A DNA stretch of 41,341 nt from Planctomicrobium piriforme (GCA_945860955.1 CAMATH010000077.1:1-41341), one strand, 5' to 3'; positions 1-8,060 are shown, counted from the stretch's first letter. Made by a program: numbers and translations. The notes: generated from the letters alone by a model not told the origin.

Positions 1-8
1 ACGAACTG

Positions 9-142
9 AAAACCGGCCAGAGGTGCCCACCGGCAGATGAGGCACCTCGGCAACCGTTCGGAACCCAATTCCCGCCACCTTTCACCCCACCCTCCCTGGC
101 CGGTTTTGGGGCGCCCATGAGTGGCCGGTTTTGAGGCGCCCA
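9..142. repeat. Direct and inverted repeats ahead of the first gene of the element
   Basis: The sequence TGGCCGGTTTTGRGGCGCCC occurs twice in direct orientation (97-116 and 122-141, period 25 bp). Its core TGGCCGGTTTT is found inverted at 9-19. The second copy runs into the start codon of the excisionase-like gene at 143. Such a cluster could be an operator for the small HTH proteins or an iteron-like array for the replication module. The repeats are seen directly; the role is inferred. Confidence 0.6.
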
Positions 143-385
143 ATGACAACGTCGGCTCAAGCTCTCGTCGATTCCAAGGCAGCCTCGAAGATTCTGGCGA
201 TCAGCGAACGAACACTCTGGGGACTCGCGCACGGTGGCCAAATCCCCTTCGTTCGCGTCGCCCGTCGGCTCATTCGTTTTCGGCCGGGTGATCTGGCCGC
301 GTACATCGAGGGGCAAGTCAGTTCAACGGCTCCCGTAGCGTGTCCAGGTGCAGGCAAGCCCAGCCAGGGGGCGACGAATGGGTAG
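143..385 (+). CDS. Small excisionase-like helix-turn-helix DNA-binding protein
   Basis: An 80-residue protein. Residues about 10-55 fit the HTH_17/excisionase family: an AASKILAISERTLWGL helix-turn-helix, then a short wing with VARRLIRF and the closing FRPGDLAAYI, the usual signature of Xis/AlpA-like proteins. Such proteins bind DNA and act as recombination directionality factors or local transcription regulators. The ATG at 143 is chosen because it begins just before the HTH; a TTG at 131 is in frame but lies inside the repeat. The gene overlaps the next one by 8 bp, so the two are probably co-translated. No integrase is in the window; it may lie to the left. Confidence 0.75.
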   Translation: MTTSAQALVDSKAASKILAISERTLWGLAHGGQIPFVRVARRLIRFRPGDLAAYIEGQVSSTAPVACPGAGKPSQGATNG

Positions 386-647
386 TCGCCCCGACTTCCG
401 CAGCCATTTGACCCCGCCTGCGGTCGCAATCCAACTCGGTGTAAAACCTCAAAAGATCCTCGATTGGATCCGTTCGGGGGAACTGCGAGCCGTGAACCTT
501 GCGGCGGTCGCCCACGGGCAGAGACCGCGGTGGCGGATCTCGCCTGCGGATCTCGATCAGTTTCTCGCCACGCGGCGGGCCGTGGCCAGCGTTCCGCGAG
601 TTCGGCGATCTCGCCGACCGCCGCCTGACGTCATCAAGTTTTTCTGA
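378..647 (+). CDS. Second small helix-turn-helix protein (excisionase-like)
   Basis: An 89-residue basic protein. Residues about 10-65 again look like an HTH_17-type domain: LTPPAVAIQLGVKPQKILDW for the helix-turn-helix, GELRAVN for the wing and ISPADLDQFLATR for the last helix. A basic tail (RVRRSRRPPP) follows. The ATG at 378 overlaps the end of the preceding gene and has a G-rich ribosome-binding stretch (AGGGGGCG) just ahead. Two adjacent excisionase-like proteins are common at the control end of planctomycete integrated elements; one may control excision and the other transcription of the primase genes. That division is inference. Confidence 0.65.
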   Translation: MGSRPDFRSHLTPPAVAIQLGVKPQKILDWIRSGELRAVNLAAVAHGQRPRWRISPADLDQFLATRRAVASVPRVRRSRRPPPDVIKFF

Positions 648-722
648 GGCCAGCCGTGGCATCGCGAACGCCTCGATAGCGACGCCGCATTCAACCCTTT
701 GAGGCACGAAAGAATTGCAGAG

Positions 723-1079
723 ATGAGATTCACCGTCAGCCAAGGTTTGTTCGCACCGGTCGGCGACTATCGTGCGACGCTTGTCGGCATCAAGGAGATG
801 AAGCCGCACGCCGAGTACGGTCGCAGCGTTCGCTTCATTTTTCGGGTGGCCGGTGGCGAGCACGACGGCGCAGAACCGTGTGCATTCATCAACGTCGAAG
901 ATCCGCCGAGCCCGACGAATCAGTTTGGCAGGTTTCTCGCGGGGTTGACCGGAACCGCGATTGTGCCTGGTTCGACGATCGACGTCGAGCAGTTCATCGG
1001 CAAGATCTTCCAGATCCAAGTCGAAGATGCCCCCAACCGCAAGGGAACCCGGGTCAGCAGCGCGACTCCGGCGTTCTAA
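723..1079 (+). CDS. Small conserved element protein, possible OB-fold ssDNA-binding protein
   Basis: A 118-residue protein of mixed beta-strand character (FTVSQGLFAPVGDYRATLVG, SVRFIFRVAGG, FQIQVEDAPN). It lies directly upstream of the primase gene. Position, size and beta pattern suggest a single-strand-binding or recombination accessory protein of the DUF669/gp2.5 kind, but no diagnostic motif can be named, so the function stays open. The ATG at 723 follows a purine-rich stretch (GAAAGAATTGCAGAG). A strong hairpin lies just beyond the stop codon and separates this gene from the primase gene. Confidence 0.55.
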   Translation: MRFTVSQGLFAPVGDYRATLVGIKEMKPHAEYGRSVRFIFRVAGGEHDGAEPCAFINVEDPPSPTNQFGRFLAGLTGTAIVPGSTIDVEQFIGKIFQIQVEDAPNRKGTRVSSATPAF

Positions 1080-1089
1080 TCTCAAAGCG

Positions 1090-1123
1090 AAACAGGTGCC
1101 GGTCTCGACACCGGCACCTGTTT
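1090..1123 (+). terminator. Perfect 14-bp hairpin between the small gene and the primase gene
   Basis: AAACAGGTGCCGGT (1090-1103) pairs perfectly with ACCGGCACCTGTTT (1110-1123) around a 6-nt loop (CTCGAC). The stem ends in TTT and is followed by CTTAC. It fits a Rho-independent terminator or attenuator that would lower primase expression relative to the small proteins. It could also stabilise the upstream transcript. Confidence 0.65.
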
Positions 1124-1145
1124 CTTACAACGAAAGGTAGAAGTG

Positions 1146-3440
1146 ATGATACCGAACGATTCAACGATTTTGGAGGCGGCTCTCGAGTCCGCCGAACTCG
1201 GAATTGCCGTGTTCCCGTGCCATTCCATCGACGATGGAAAATGCACATGCGGAAAGACCGACTGCAAGCACCCGGGGAAGCACCCGGCGACGATGAAGGG
1301 ATTCAAGTCGGCAACGACTGACCCGCAGCAGATTCGCGAGATGTTTTCGCGGGGCAAGTTCAACATCGGCGCGGCGACCGGCTCGACGAGCGGTTGGTGG
1401 GTCCTGGATCTCGACGGCCCGGACGGGATCGCGGCCTTCGACGGCTGGATGCGGCAGGAAGGTGGAGAACTGCCGCCGATACCATCGTCGAGCACTGGCG
1501 GCGGCGGCAGGCACCTCTTCTGGAAAATGAATGGCGACGAGATCAGGAACACGACGAAAGTCGGCGGCGATCCGATCGACGTTCGCGGGACTGGTGGTTA
1601 TGTCATCCTGCCGCCGAGCAATCACGCCAGCGGCGGCTCCTACGCATGGGAGCGTCCCTTCGAGACGGGGATTGGGACCACGGCGCCCAACTGGCTCCTG
1701 GATCGGATCGCCGGACGAAAGTCTTCGGGTGGAAGTTCGCAGAACTCGCAAAGTTCGCAAGCCTCGCCGTTCACGTTCAAGATCGAAGCCGGCCTCGCCG
1801 ACAATCCGGGCGTGAATGAAGGGAGTCGCCACGACACGGCAATGCGGCTGATCGGTCGAGAACTGGCGGCCGGTAAGCCGGCGGCTCAGGTCGAGCGGCT
1901 GGCTCTCGCCTTCGGTGGCCGTTGCTCTCCGCCGATGGATGAAAAGGAAGTCGTTCGCATGGTGTACGACTTCGACCGGAACCGAACAGCCGAGCTTGCG
2001 GCCGAGGCGGATGCCGTTGATGAGGAGCCGTTGCCTGAGTCCAAGTGGCCAGTTTTGGCCCCAGCCGCATTCCACGGAATTCTCGGCGAGACGGTCAAGG
2101 CGATCGAACCCCATAGCGAGGCCGATCCAGCGGCGGTGCTGGTGCAAGTTTTGACAATGTTCGGAAACGCCATCGGCCGAGGGCCGTACTTCATGGTCGA
2201 GGGAACGGCGCATCACCCGCGGCTGTTCGCTGTCGTAGTGGGTGCCACCAGCCAAGGCCGAAAGGGAACGGGCGGCGACCGTGCGAAGAGTCTGTTCCAG
2301 AATCTCGACCTTGATTGGATCAGCGACCGCGTTCAGAACGGACTCGTTTCGGGCGAGGGATTGATACATGCGGTTCGCGATCCAGTGATCAAAACTGACA
2401 AGAATGGTCAGCAGAGCATCGTCGACGAAGGCGTCTCCGACAAACGCCTTCACGTGGTCGAGAGCGAGTTTGGTGGTGTTCTTCGAGTCTGCAAACGCGA
2501 GGGGAACACTCTCTCACCGACGATGCGCCAGGCATGGGACGGCAGCAATCTGCGGACGATGGCCAAGAATTCCGCCTGCAAGGCGACTGAGCCGCACATC
2601 TCGATTATCGGCCACATTACTCAAGCCGAACTCGCGACAACCCTGGGTGAGGTCGAAGTGTTCAACGGACTCGGGAACCGATTCCTCTGGATTGCCGCGC
2701 GGCGTTCCAAGCTTTTGCCAAGTGGTGGCGGCGACCTGGATCTCGGCCCCTTCGTCGCACGACTGTCCGCCGACTTCAATTCGGCAAAGCAGATCGGTCG
2801 GATGCGGCGTGACGAAGCCGCCGAGGCACGGTGGCAGGAGATCTACATTTCCTTGGCCGACGTCAACCACGGCGGCCTCGCGGGAGCCGTCACAAGCCGA
2901 GCCGAGGCCCAGGTGTTACGGCTCTCGATGATCTATGCTCTCGCCGATGCCAGCGCCTCGATCCGGGTCGAGCACCTCGAAGCGGCTCTCGCCGTCTGGC
3001 GATACAGTGAGGCGACTGCGCTCATGTTGTTCGCCGGCTCGACCGGAAACCGCCTCGACGACCGGCTCCTCGCCTTGATTCGCAAGTCTCCCGGAATCAG
3101 CCGGAAGGGACTGCATCAGGCTCTCAACAACCATTGCCCGGCCGCGGAGTTGGTGGCGGCCCTAGCCCGTCTGCGGGATGCTGGCCGGATTCGATGCGAA
3201 CATCGGACCGGTACTCGTGGCAGGTCGAGCGAGTGCTGGTGGCCCGAGAGTCTGCGAACTTTCGAACAAAGCGAACCTCGCGAGCAACGCCCCCCCGGCA
3301 CCTCGCCGACAGCCGAGAGTACCCGCGAACAAAGCGACGAAAGCGAACAAGCCACCCGAGCCGGCGGCGACGGTTCGCAAAGTTCGCAAAGTTCGCAAAG
3401 TTCGCAGGTCGCACGGGGAACGGAGGTATTCCGCCTGTGA
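1146..3440 (+). CDS. PrimPol-type primase/polymerase fused to DUF3987 helicase-like domain
   Basis: A 764-residue replication protein of an integrated element. Residues about 8-185 match the bifunctional primase-polymerase N-terminal domain (PF09250 type): GIAVFPC with a cysteine/histidine-rich insert (CTCGKTDCKHPGKHP), the catalytic VLDLDG, and GGGGRHLFW followed by DVRGTGGYVILPPS. A PriCT-like helical segment follows at about 225-275 (NEGSRHDTAMRLIGREL). From about 300 to 620 it resembles DUF3987, with a degenerate P-loop (GATSQGRKGTG). The C-terminus is low complexity, rich in SQSSQ and charged residues. It probably primes and unwinds element DNA. ATG at 1146 is preferred over the in-frame GTG at 1143. 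Its stop overlaps the start of the next gene, so the two are coupled. Confidence 0.85.
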   Translation: MIPNDSTILEAALESAELGIAVFPCHSIDDGKCTCGKTDCKHPGKHPATMKGFKSATTDPQQIREMFSRGKFNIGAATGSTSGWWVLDLDGPDGIAAFDGWMRQEGGELPPIPSSSTGGGGRHLFWKMNGDEIRNTTKVGGDPIDVRGTGGYVILPPSNHASGGSYAWERPFETGIGTTAPNWLLDRIAGRKSSGGSSQNSQSSQASPFTFKIEAGLADNPGVNEGSRHDTAMRLIGRELAAGKPAAQVERLALAFGGRCSPPMDEKEVVRMVYDFDRNRTAELAAEADAVDEEPLPESKWPVLAPAAFHGILGETVKAIEPHSEADPAAVLVQVLTMFGNAIGRGPYFMVEGTAHHPRLFAVVVGATSQGRKGTGGDRAKSLFQNLDLDWISDRVQNGLVSGEGLIHAVRDPVIKTDKNGQQSIVDEGVSDKRLHVVESEFGGVLRVCKREGNTLSPTMRQAWDGSNLRTMAKNSACKATEPHISIIGHITQAELATTLGEVEVFNGLGNRFLWIAARRSKLLPSGGGDLDLGPFVARLSADFNSAKQIGRMRRDEAAEARWQEIYISLADVNHGGLAGAVTSRAEAQVLRLSMIYALADASASIRVEHLEAALAVWRYSEATALMLFAGSTGNRLDDRLLALIRKSPGISRKGLHQALNNHCPAAELVAALARLRDAGRIRCEHRTGTRGRSSECWWPESLRTFEQSEPREQRPPGTSPTAESTREQSDESEQATRAGGDGSQSSQSSQSSQVARGTEVFRL
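3374..3408 (+). repeat. 9-bp tandem repeat encoding an SSQ tract in the primase tail
   Basis: TTCGCAAAG is repeated three times (3374-3400), followed by a partial fourth copy, and is read in frame as SQSSQSSQSSQ. A related short run (NSQSSQ) occurs near 1740-1760 in the linker after the PrimPol domain. It is a slippage-prone low-complexity stretch in disordered linkers. Confidence 0.8.
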
Positions 3441-4027
3441 ACCTTCTCGATGTTCTCAACGTCATTCGGCTGGCTGGCGGAACGGTGCAGATTGACGTCG
3501 GCGAGGTTTTCGTGGAGGTTCCCACCGGGACCCTGACCCTCGATCACCGGGCCGTTCTGGTGGCCCACAAGTCGGAGATCATCCGACTGTTCGGCAACGA
3601 CACCAGGAGTTCGACGGGAACCCCGGTCCACGGCACAGTCGCCGCCGATATCTCGCAAACTCCCATCAAGACCGAGCCGGTGGTTGCTGTCGACCGCCAA
3701 TCAATCGATCGGCAGCAACGCCCCCCCGGCGATGCGCCGGCCGTCTGGCGGGAGATCGTAAGGAATGATCGGCAGGAAGTTCCCCTTGTGCGGGTGATGA
3801 TGAAGGTCGACACCGAATGGTGCAACCCGGGCGGCGACCGATTCATCATTCCCGCCAGAGCCTTCGGCTGCCTGGTCGTCGATCCCATCCGGCAGATTCC
3901 CAACGACACCGACCGACACACGATCGCCGACACGTTGAAACGCAAGTACCGGTCCGGATCTCCAGCGGTGGCGGTTGAGATCTGGGGCAAGTCGCGAGTC
4001 ATCGACCGATCACTCGTTCACTTCTGA
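3437..4027 (+). CDS. Element protein with TubC-N-like docking domain
   Basis: A 196-residue protein starting at GTG 3437, which overlaps the TGA of the primase gene. A strong GGAGGT lies 9 nt upstream and decides this start. Residues about 1-53 (LLDVLNVIRLAGG, VEVPTGTLTLDHR, LVAHKSEIIRLFG) look like the TubC N-terminal docking domain, a small alpha-beta unit that mediates protein contacts in NRPS/PKS lines and is also found beside phage primases. The C-terminal part (DTEWCNPGGDRFIIPARAFG, AVEIWGKSRVIDRS) is not recognised. Translational coupling suggests a partner of the primase/helicase, perhaps a loader or adaptor; that is inference. Confidence 0.65.
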   Translation: MNLLDVLNVIRLAGGTVQIDVGEVFVEVPTGTLTLDHRAVLVAHKSEIIRLFGNDTRSSTGTPVHGTVAADISQTPIKTEPVVAVDRQSIDRQQRPPGDAPAVWREIVRNDRQEVPLVRVMMKVDTEWCNPGGDRFIIPARAFGCLVVDPIRQIPNDTDRHTIADTLKRKYRSGSPAVAVEIWGKSRVIDRSLVHF

Positions 4028-4141
4028 AAGAAGTGAACATTGATCAACACGAATGGATTGCAGAGTGCGCCGCAGCTCGCCGAGGGGTTGTTCTTCGAGC
4101 CGCCACCCGCCCCGCTCGAAAAAAATCGGACAACTGGAAAT

Positions 4142-4162
4142 GCGGGTGTCAGTGACACCCGC
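4142..4162. repeat. Near-perfect 21-bp palindrome
   Basis: GCGGGTGTCA and TGACACCCGC flank a single G. The sequence is between the last element gene and the tRNA fragment. Related half-sites (TGACACCCG) occur at 4354-4362 and 31147-31155, so it may be a dispersed planctomycete palindromic repeat or a protein-binding site. It has no T-run and so is not a convincing terminator. Confidence 0.6.
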
Positions 4163-4259
4163 TGGTGGCATGTTTTGGGCATTTACGGGCATCGTCGGAG
4201 TCGAATAAACGCCTTGAAAACAAGCCTTTTTAGTGCAAAACGAAAATCGTTCTTTAGAA

Positions 4260-4298
4260 TTAGAAATCCGTTGCTCTATCCAACTGAGCTACGGGGGC
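4260..4298 (-). pseudogene. 5' half of tRNA-Arg(UCU), broken at the anticodon loop
   Basis: Read on the minus strand from 4298, the sequence gives a normal 5' acceptor strand (GCCCCCG), TA, a D arm (GCTC, loop AGTTGGATA, GAGC), the 5' anticodon strand ACGGA and the loop TTTCTAA with anticodon TCT. The next bases are TTCTA where TCCGT is needed to close the anticodon stem. No T arm and no CGGGGGC acceptor partner are found downstream. The tRNA is therefore cut at the anticodon loop, a known crossover site for tyrosine integrases. A 9-bp inverted repeat (AAAACAAGC at 4217-4225, GCTTGTTTT at 4303-4311) brackets it. It most likely marks the right end of the element on its left. Confidence 0.75.
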
Positions 4299-4613
4299 AA
4301 ACGCTTGTTTTTTAGGGTTTTCTGCGGTTTCCGCCGTTGCTTTTCAGCATGGCTGACACCCGTTTTTTCCCCCACTATCGCCTCGGACTGTACGAAATCG
4401 CTCCCGACGGCGGCAACTGACGGCATTTAGCCGACATCCGCCCCTTTTCAGGGATTGGGCGATCAACGGAAAGGATTCTATCGAAGCCAAACGGGCAAAG
4501 CCACTTCCCGCTTCCCACACCCCCATCCGACCCATCGGATTCGCCCAGCGCTCCGAGGTTTCTCCCGTGCGGATTGATTCCGGGGACTGATTGCCGTCCG
4601 GGCCGAACCCATG
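4299..4613. other. Non-coding stretch beside the tRNA fragment
   Basis: About 315 bp without a recognisable gene. It holds one half of the 9-bp inverted repeat around the tRNA fragment, a TGACACCCG half-palindrome at 4354-4362 followed by a T/C run, and nothing else that can be named. It separates the integrated element from the housekeeping genes that follow. Confidence 0.5.
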
Positions 4614-5570
4614 CTAAAACGGCAACGGCCGGCCCAGCTTTTCCCGTTTCGCCAGTTCCAGCAGTTTGGCCCCCAAAGCGACATCTTCAATCGCCAGGCC
4701 GACCGACTTGAACAGCGTGATGCTCTCGGGCGTCTGTCGGCCGGCCGCCTGCCCGGTCACCACGTCGCTCAATTCATGCATGTTTGACCAGTCAACGGCA
4801 CCGTCTTCCAGCGCCTGCCGAAAATCTCCCGCTTCGAGCCGGCATTGCTCGATGCTGTCGCAGACGATTGAGTCGGCGCGGCGGACGGTTGTCACGTCGA
4901 TCTCGGCTTTGTTCCAATGATTCGCCCCCACGACGTTGAGGTGTGTCCCCTCATCCAGCACACGTCCATCAAACAGCGGTGTCCGGGCGGTCGTGGCGCA
5001 GATCACGATGTCTTTCTCGGCGGCGACGTCGTCCGGTGTGTGCATCGGCACGACGCGAGTCAGACACAGTTCCGACATTTCATCGGCGAACAACTGACAC
5101 TTGTCGATGTTGCGGGAATAGACTTCGACCAGCTCAATCTTGCGAACTTTGCAGACCCCTTGCAGTTGCGTCCGCGCCTGCTGACCCGCGCCGAACAGTC
5201 CTACGACTTTGCTGTCGGGCCGGGCCAGGAATTCGCTGGCGACGGCGCTCGCCGCCCCGGTTCGCAACTGCCCTAGATAGTCGGCTTCGACCAGCGCGAG
5301 CAGCTCACCTGTGACCGACGAATAGAGTCCCACGAGAAACTTTGCCCCTGCGGCGGTCGTGGTATAAGACTTCCAGCCCACCAGTCCCAGATAGTCCGCC
5401 GCAGCGGACATCGTGTGCAGGACAATCCCCTCCCCCCGCGCTCGCGCGCGGGGAACATTCGTCGCTCCTCCCTTGGCAAGCTGGCGAAACGCCTCTTCCA
5501 GAGCGGCAATCGCCAGATCCATGTCGAGCAGTTCGCGAACCTCGGAGTCGGAAATATAGAGGGGGGGCAT
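4614..5570 (-). CDS. Ornithine cyclodeaminase / mu-crystallin family protein
   Basis: A 318-residue member of the OCD/AlaDH2/mu-crystallin family, NAD(P)-dependent enzymes that deaminate or reduce small amino acids and imines. Visible features are the substrate-side Lys in GLVGWKSYT (about 67), the family segment ADYLGQLRTGAASAVAS (97-113) and the Rossmann fold VVGLFGAGQQARTQL (122-136), then TVVRRADSIVCD and a C-terminal TLFKSVGLAIEDVALG, which is highly typical. Substrate (ornithine, alanine or a ketimine) cannot be told. The ATG at 5570 is chosen because homology begins there and GGAG lies just upstream; an in-frame start further upstream adds an arginine-rich tail unlike the family. A TATAAT box lies about 90 bp upstream. 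Confidence 0.85.
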   Translation of the reverse strand: MPPLYISDSEVRELLDMDLAIAALEEAFRQLAKGGATNVPRARARGEGIVLHTMSAAADYLGLVGWKSYTTTAAGAKFLVGLYSSVTGELLALVEADYLGQLRTGAASAVASEFLARPDSKVVGLFGAGQQARTQLQGVCKVRKIELVEVYSRNIDKCQLFADEMSELCLTRVVPMHTPDDVAAEKDIVICATTARTPLFDGRVLDEGTHLNVVGANHWNKAEIDVTTVRRADSIVCDSIEQCRLEAGDFRQALEDGAVDWSNMHELSDVVTGQAAGRQTPESITLFKSVGLAIEDVALGAKLLELAKREKLGRPLPF

Positions 5571-5660
5571 TGACGTCGCTCCTCGCAGGGGGAACCGCGC
5601 GGGACGCTCTCGCGAGCGCTCCCGGGCGGCATTTCGTGAAGGGTGAGGTGTCGCTGCCGT

Positions 5661-5666
5661 ATTATA
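5661..5666 (-). promoter_or_regulatory. Candidate -10 box (TATAAT) of the cyclodeaminase-family gene
   Basis: A perfect TATAAT on the minus strand, about 91 bp upstream of the ATG at 5570. No good -35 is seen at 16-18 bp, so the promoter is only partly supported. Confidence 0.35.
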
Positions 5667-5736
5667 ACGCAACCATCGGAAAATCACCCGAAATCGCGGG
5701 CAACGATCCGTGCCGCTTCAATGCACTCCCGGCGAA

Positions 5737-7281
5737 CTACTCGGCGGTGTCCTGGACGAACTTGGCCATCTCGGCGAAATTCCCCTTCAGTGACCCGTAC
5801 AGTTTCTGATAGATCGGATGCAGCGCATCGTAGATCTTCTTTTCTTTCGGCTGCGGCGAGGTCGCGTCGACCACTTGAATGGTCGCCTGGCACGCTTCGA
5901 CCACGGTCTTGAACGCACCCGTCCCCACGGCGGCCAATAGCGCCACGCCGTACGCCGGCCCCTCGTGCGAATTGGTCACGGCCACGGGGAGTCCATATAC
6001 GTCCGCCTGAACCTGCCGCCAGAACAGACTGCGGGCTCCGCCGCCCGACAACCGTACTTCTTTGGCGGGAACTTTCAACTGCTGGATGATCTGGAGCGAA
6101 TCGCGCATGGCGAATGTCGCCCCTTCGATCACCGCCCGCGCCAAATGCGCGCGGCTGTGACGCAGTGTGAGACCGACCCAGGCTCCCCGCGCGTTCGCGT
6201 CAGCGTGTGGGGTTCGCTCGCCGGTGAGATACGGCAGAAAGACCAGCCCCTCGCAACCCGCCGGTGCCTCGGACGCTTCGTTCGTGATCAGTTCGTACGG
6301 GTCGATCTTGCTCTTCTTTGCTTTGGCCATCTCATTCTGGCAGAGTTGATTGCGAAACCATTGCAGACTTCCGCCGGCGGACAGAACGACCCCCATCATG
6401 TGCCATTTGCCACGAACGGCGTGACAGAATGTGTGCAGTCGACCGGCCGGGTCGTACTGGACTTCGTCGCTGTGCGCGAACACGACCCCGCTGGTTCCCA
6501 TGGTTGCCGAGATCACGCCCTTTTTGACGATCCCGTTCCCCACGGCGCTCGCCGCCTGATCCCCACCGCCGCCTACTACCGGAACCCCGACCGAAAGTCC
6601 GAGCAGCTTGGCGGCGGATGTATTCAGCCGGCCGCTGACTTCTTCGGATTCATGGACCCGGGGCAGCCAGTCCTTATCGATCTGCAGGCGGTCGAGCAGT
6701 TTTTTCGACCAGATGCGGTTGCGCACATCCAAAAGTAGCGTCCCCGACGCGTCGCTCACCTCAGTGGCGAACTCGCCTGTCAAGCGGAGCCGGACGTAGT
6801 CTTTGGGCAACAGCACATGCCGGCAGCGGTCGTAGTTCTTTGGTTCGTGGTTTCGCAGCCACAAAATCTTGGGCGCGGTGAACCCGGTGAGTGCCGGGTT
6901 CGCGACCATTTCGATCAGTTTCTTACGGCCCCCGGCGAGTTTCTCGATTTCGATACACTCGGCCTGAGTGCGTTGATCGTTCCAAAGGAGCGCGGGCCGG
7001 ATTACCTGCTGCTGTTCATCAAGGAAGACACTGCCGTGCATCTGGCCGGAAAGCCCGATACCGGAAATGTCGGACGGCTTGATGTCTCCCTGCTTCAGAA
7101 CGGCGCGCACCGTCTTAATCGTCGCCTGCCACCAATGTTCGGGATCCTGTTCCGACCAGCCGGGTTTGGGACTGAGCAGCGGATACTCGGCGGTCGCCGA
7201 CGCGAGGATCTTGCCATCGCGGCGCATCGCCAGTGTCTTGGTGCCGCTTGTTCCAATGTCGATGCCCAGGTACACGCTCAT
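5737..7281 (-). CDS. xylB: Xylulokinase (FGGY family carbohydrate kinase)
   Basis: A 514-residue sugar kinase that would phosphorylate D-xylulose to xylulose 5-phosphate, feeding the pentose phosphate pathway. The N-terminus carries the phosphate-1 motif [11 protein letters not shown] (residues 6-16). Later come the xylulokinase-typical [23 protein letters not shown], the [16 protein letters not shown] region with the presumed catalytic Asp, [20 protein letters not shown], and the FGGY signature area [21 protein letters not shown]. Length and motif order are normal. The ATG at 7281 is chosen because the ATPase fold begins right after it; an upstream in-frame start would add 36 unrelated residues. 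It is the only sugar catabolic enzyme nearby, so no xylose operon is visible. It points the same way as the cyclodeaminase-family gene, 166 bp upstream of it. Confidence 0.9.
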   Translation of the reverse strand: MSVYLGIDIGTSGTKTLAMRRDGKILASATAEYPLLSPKPGWSEQDPEHWWQATIKTVRAVLKQGDIKPSDISGIGLSGQMHGSVFLDEQQQVIRPALLWNDQRTQAECIEIEKLAGGRKKLIEMVANPALTGFTAPKILWLRNHEPKNYDRCRHVLLPKDYVRLRLTGEFATEVSDASGTLLLDVRNRIWSKKLLDRLQIDKDWLPRVHESEEVSGRLNTSAAKLLGLSVGVPVVGGGGDQAASAVGNGIVKKGVISATMGTSGVVFAHSDEVQYDPAGRLHTFCHAVRGKWHMMGVVLSAGGSLQWFRNQLCQNEMAKAKKSKIDPYELITNEASEAPAGCEGLVFLPYLTGERTPHADANARGAWVGLTLRHSRAHLARAVIEGATFAMRDSLQIIQQLKVPAKEVRLSGGGARSLFWRQVQADVYGLPVAVTNSHEGPAYGVALLAAVGTGAFKTVVEACQATIQVVDATSPQPKEKKIYDALHPIYQKLYGSLKGNFAEMAKFVQDTAE

Positions 7282-7443
7282 CTCAACCGCCTCGCGAACT
7301 CCGGAGAAAACAGGGATCTGGTTGCAAATGTACAGCAATTGAAGGATTCCCGCCAGACTCTGGAGGTCGAAACTCGAACCCAGGACCACTAGAATCTACG
7401 GTCACTGTCATCATCGGTACCACCCATTCACCCCCCCAGGCTC

Positions 7444-7929
7444 ATGGATCTGTCCCAGTTATTCGGACTTTTCGTCGCTTCCCGCATCCTTCACGTTCTG
7501 ACCGCGGTCGTTCTGGTTGGAGGGACATTTTTCATGCGGTTTGTCCTCAGCCCGGCCGCCGCGAAGTCACTTTCGGACCAGGATCACCAGACCCTGCGTG
7601 CCGCGGTGATTCAGAACTGGAAAAAATTCGTTCATGGCGGCATCGCCGTCTTTCTGCTGACCGGATTTTTCAACTACTTCCGGGTCATCATGGACGGATC
7701 CCATAAAAAGGACGGACTGTATCACGGATTGATCGGAACGAAGATCATTCTGGCGTTCGTGATCTTTTTTATCTCGTCGGCCCTCGTGGGACGGTCGGCC
7801 GGGATGGAAAAACTGCGCCAAAACTCCCGATTCTGGATGGGCGTGAATATCGCCCTCGCAGTGATCATCATCGCGATCTCGGGGTACTTGCGTCTGCGCC
7901 CGTATTCGCCCCCCGGAATTGTTGAATAG
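7444..7929 (+). CDS. Small CopD-like four-helix membrane protein
   Basis: A 161-residue integral membrane protein with four predicted transmembrane helices (about 10-34, 63-82, 100-117, 134-150). Helix 1 contains SRILHVLTAVVLVGGTFFM with a His and Gly pattern like CopD/YozB-type and other small copper-resistance membrane proteins, and a loop carries a charged HKKDGLYHGLIGTK. Function is not certain: copper handling or heme/protoporphyrinogen-related membrane proteins share this layout. It is divergent from the xylulokinase gene with about 160 bp between starts and is not in an obvious operon. Confidence 0.65.
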   Translation: MDLSQLFGLFVASRILHVLTAVVLVGGTFFMRFVLSPAAAKSLSDQDHQTLRAAVIQNWKKFVHGGIAVFLLTGFFNYFRVIMDGSHKKDGLYHGLIGTKIILAFVIFFISSALVGRSAGMEKLRQNSRFWMGVNIALAVIIIAISGYLRLRPYSPPGIVE

Positions 7930-7988
7930 CCACGTCGCGATCCAAAATGACAGCGCAAAGCGGCGATGATTCGCCGCACTAAAACAAA

Positions 7989-8017
7989 AACGGGAGAAGT
8001 TAAAAACTTCTCCCGTT
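7989..8017 (-). terminator. Strong Rho-independent terminator
   Basis: AACGGGAGAAGT (7989-8000) and ACTTCTCCCGTT (8006-8017) form a perfect 12-bp stem with a 5-nt loop. On the minus strand the stem is followed by TTTGTTTTAG, a good U-tract, so it terminates the secreted-protein gene that ends at 8061. On the plus strand the tail (GGTTCTTACG) is weaker, so it may also stop the CopD-like transcript. Confidence 0.85.
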
Positions 8018-8060
8018 GGTTCTTACGTTGGCGAACATGCCGCCGTGCTGCCGACCGCGT

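Noticed and set aside
318-1085. Long open frame on the minus strand opposite the small element genes
   Set aside because: It is composed of arginine-rich high-GC reverse-strand codons and overlaps three better supported genes; it has no recognisable domain.
1161-2453. 430-codon open frame opposite the primase gene
   Set aside because: It is an antisense shadow of the PrimPol-DUF3987 gene, which has clear motifs on the plus strand.
3134-3436. Upstream extension of the TubC-like gene inside the primase gene
   Set aside because: The GTG at 3437 has a strong GGAGGT and matches the domain start; the extension is just the other frame of the SSQ repeats.
4040-4298. Group I intron in the tRNA-Arg, since the break is in the anticodon loop
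   Set aside because: No conserved intron core could be recognised on the minus strand within 250 bp and no 3' exon follows, so integration damage is the simpler reading.
7345-7392. GGGTTCGAGTTTCGACC on the minus strand looks like a tRNA T arm
   Set aside because: The stem bases do not pair, and no anticodon arm or acceptor stem is present around it. It lies upstream of the xylulokinase start and is taken as chance similarity.
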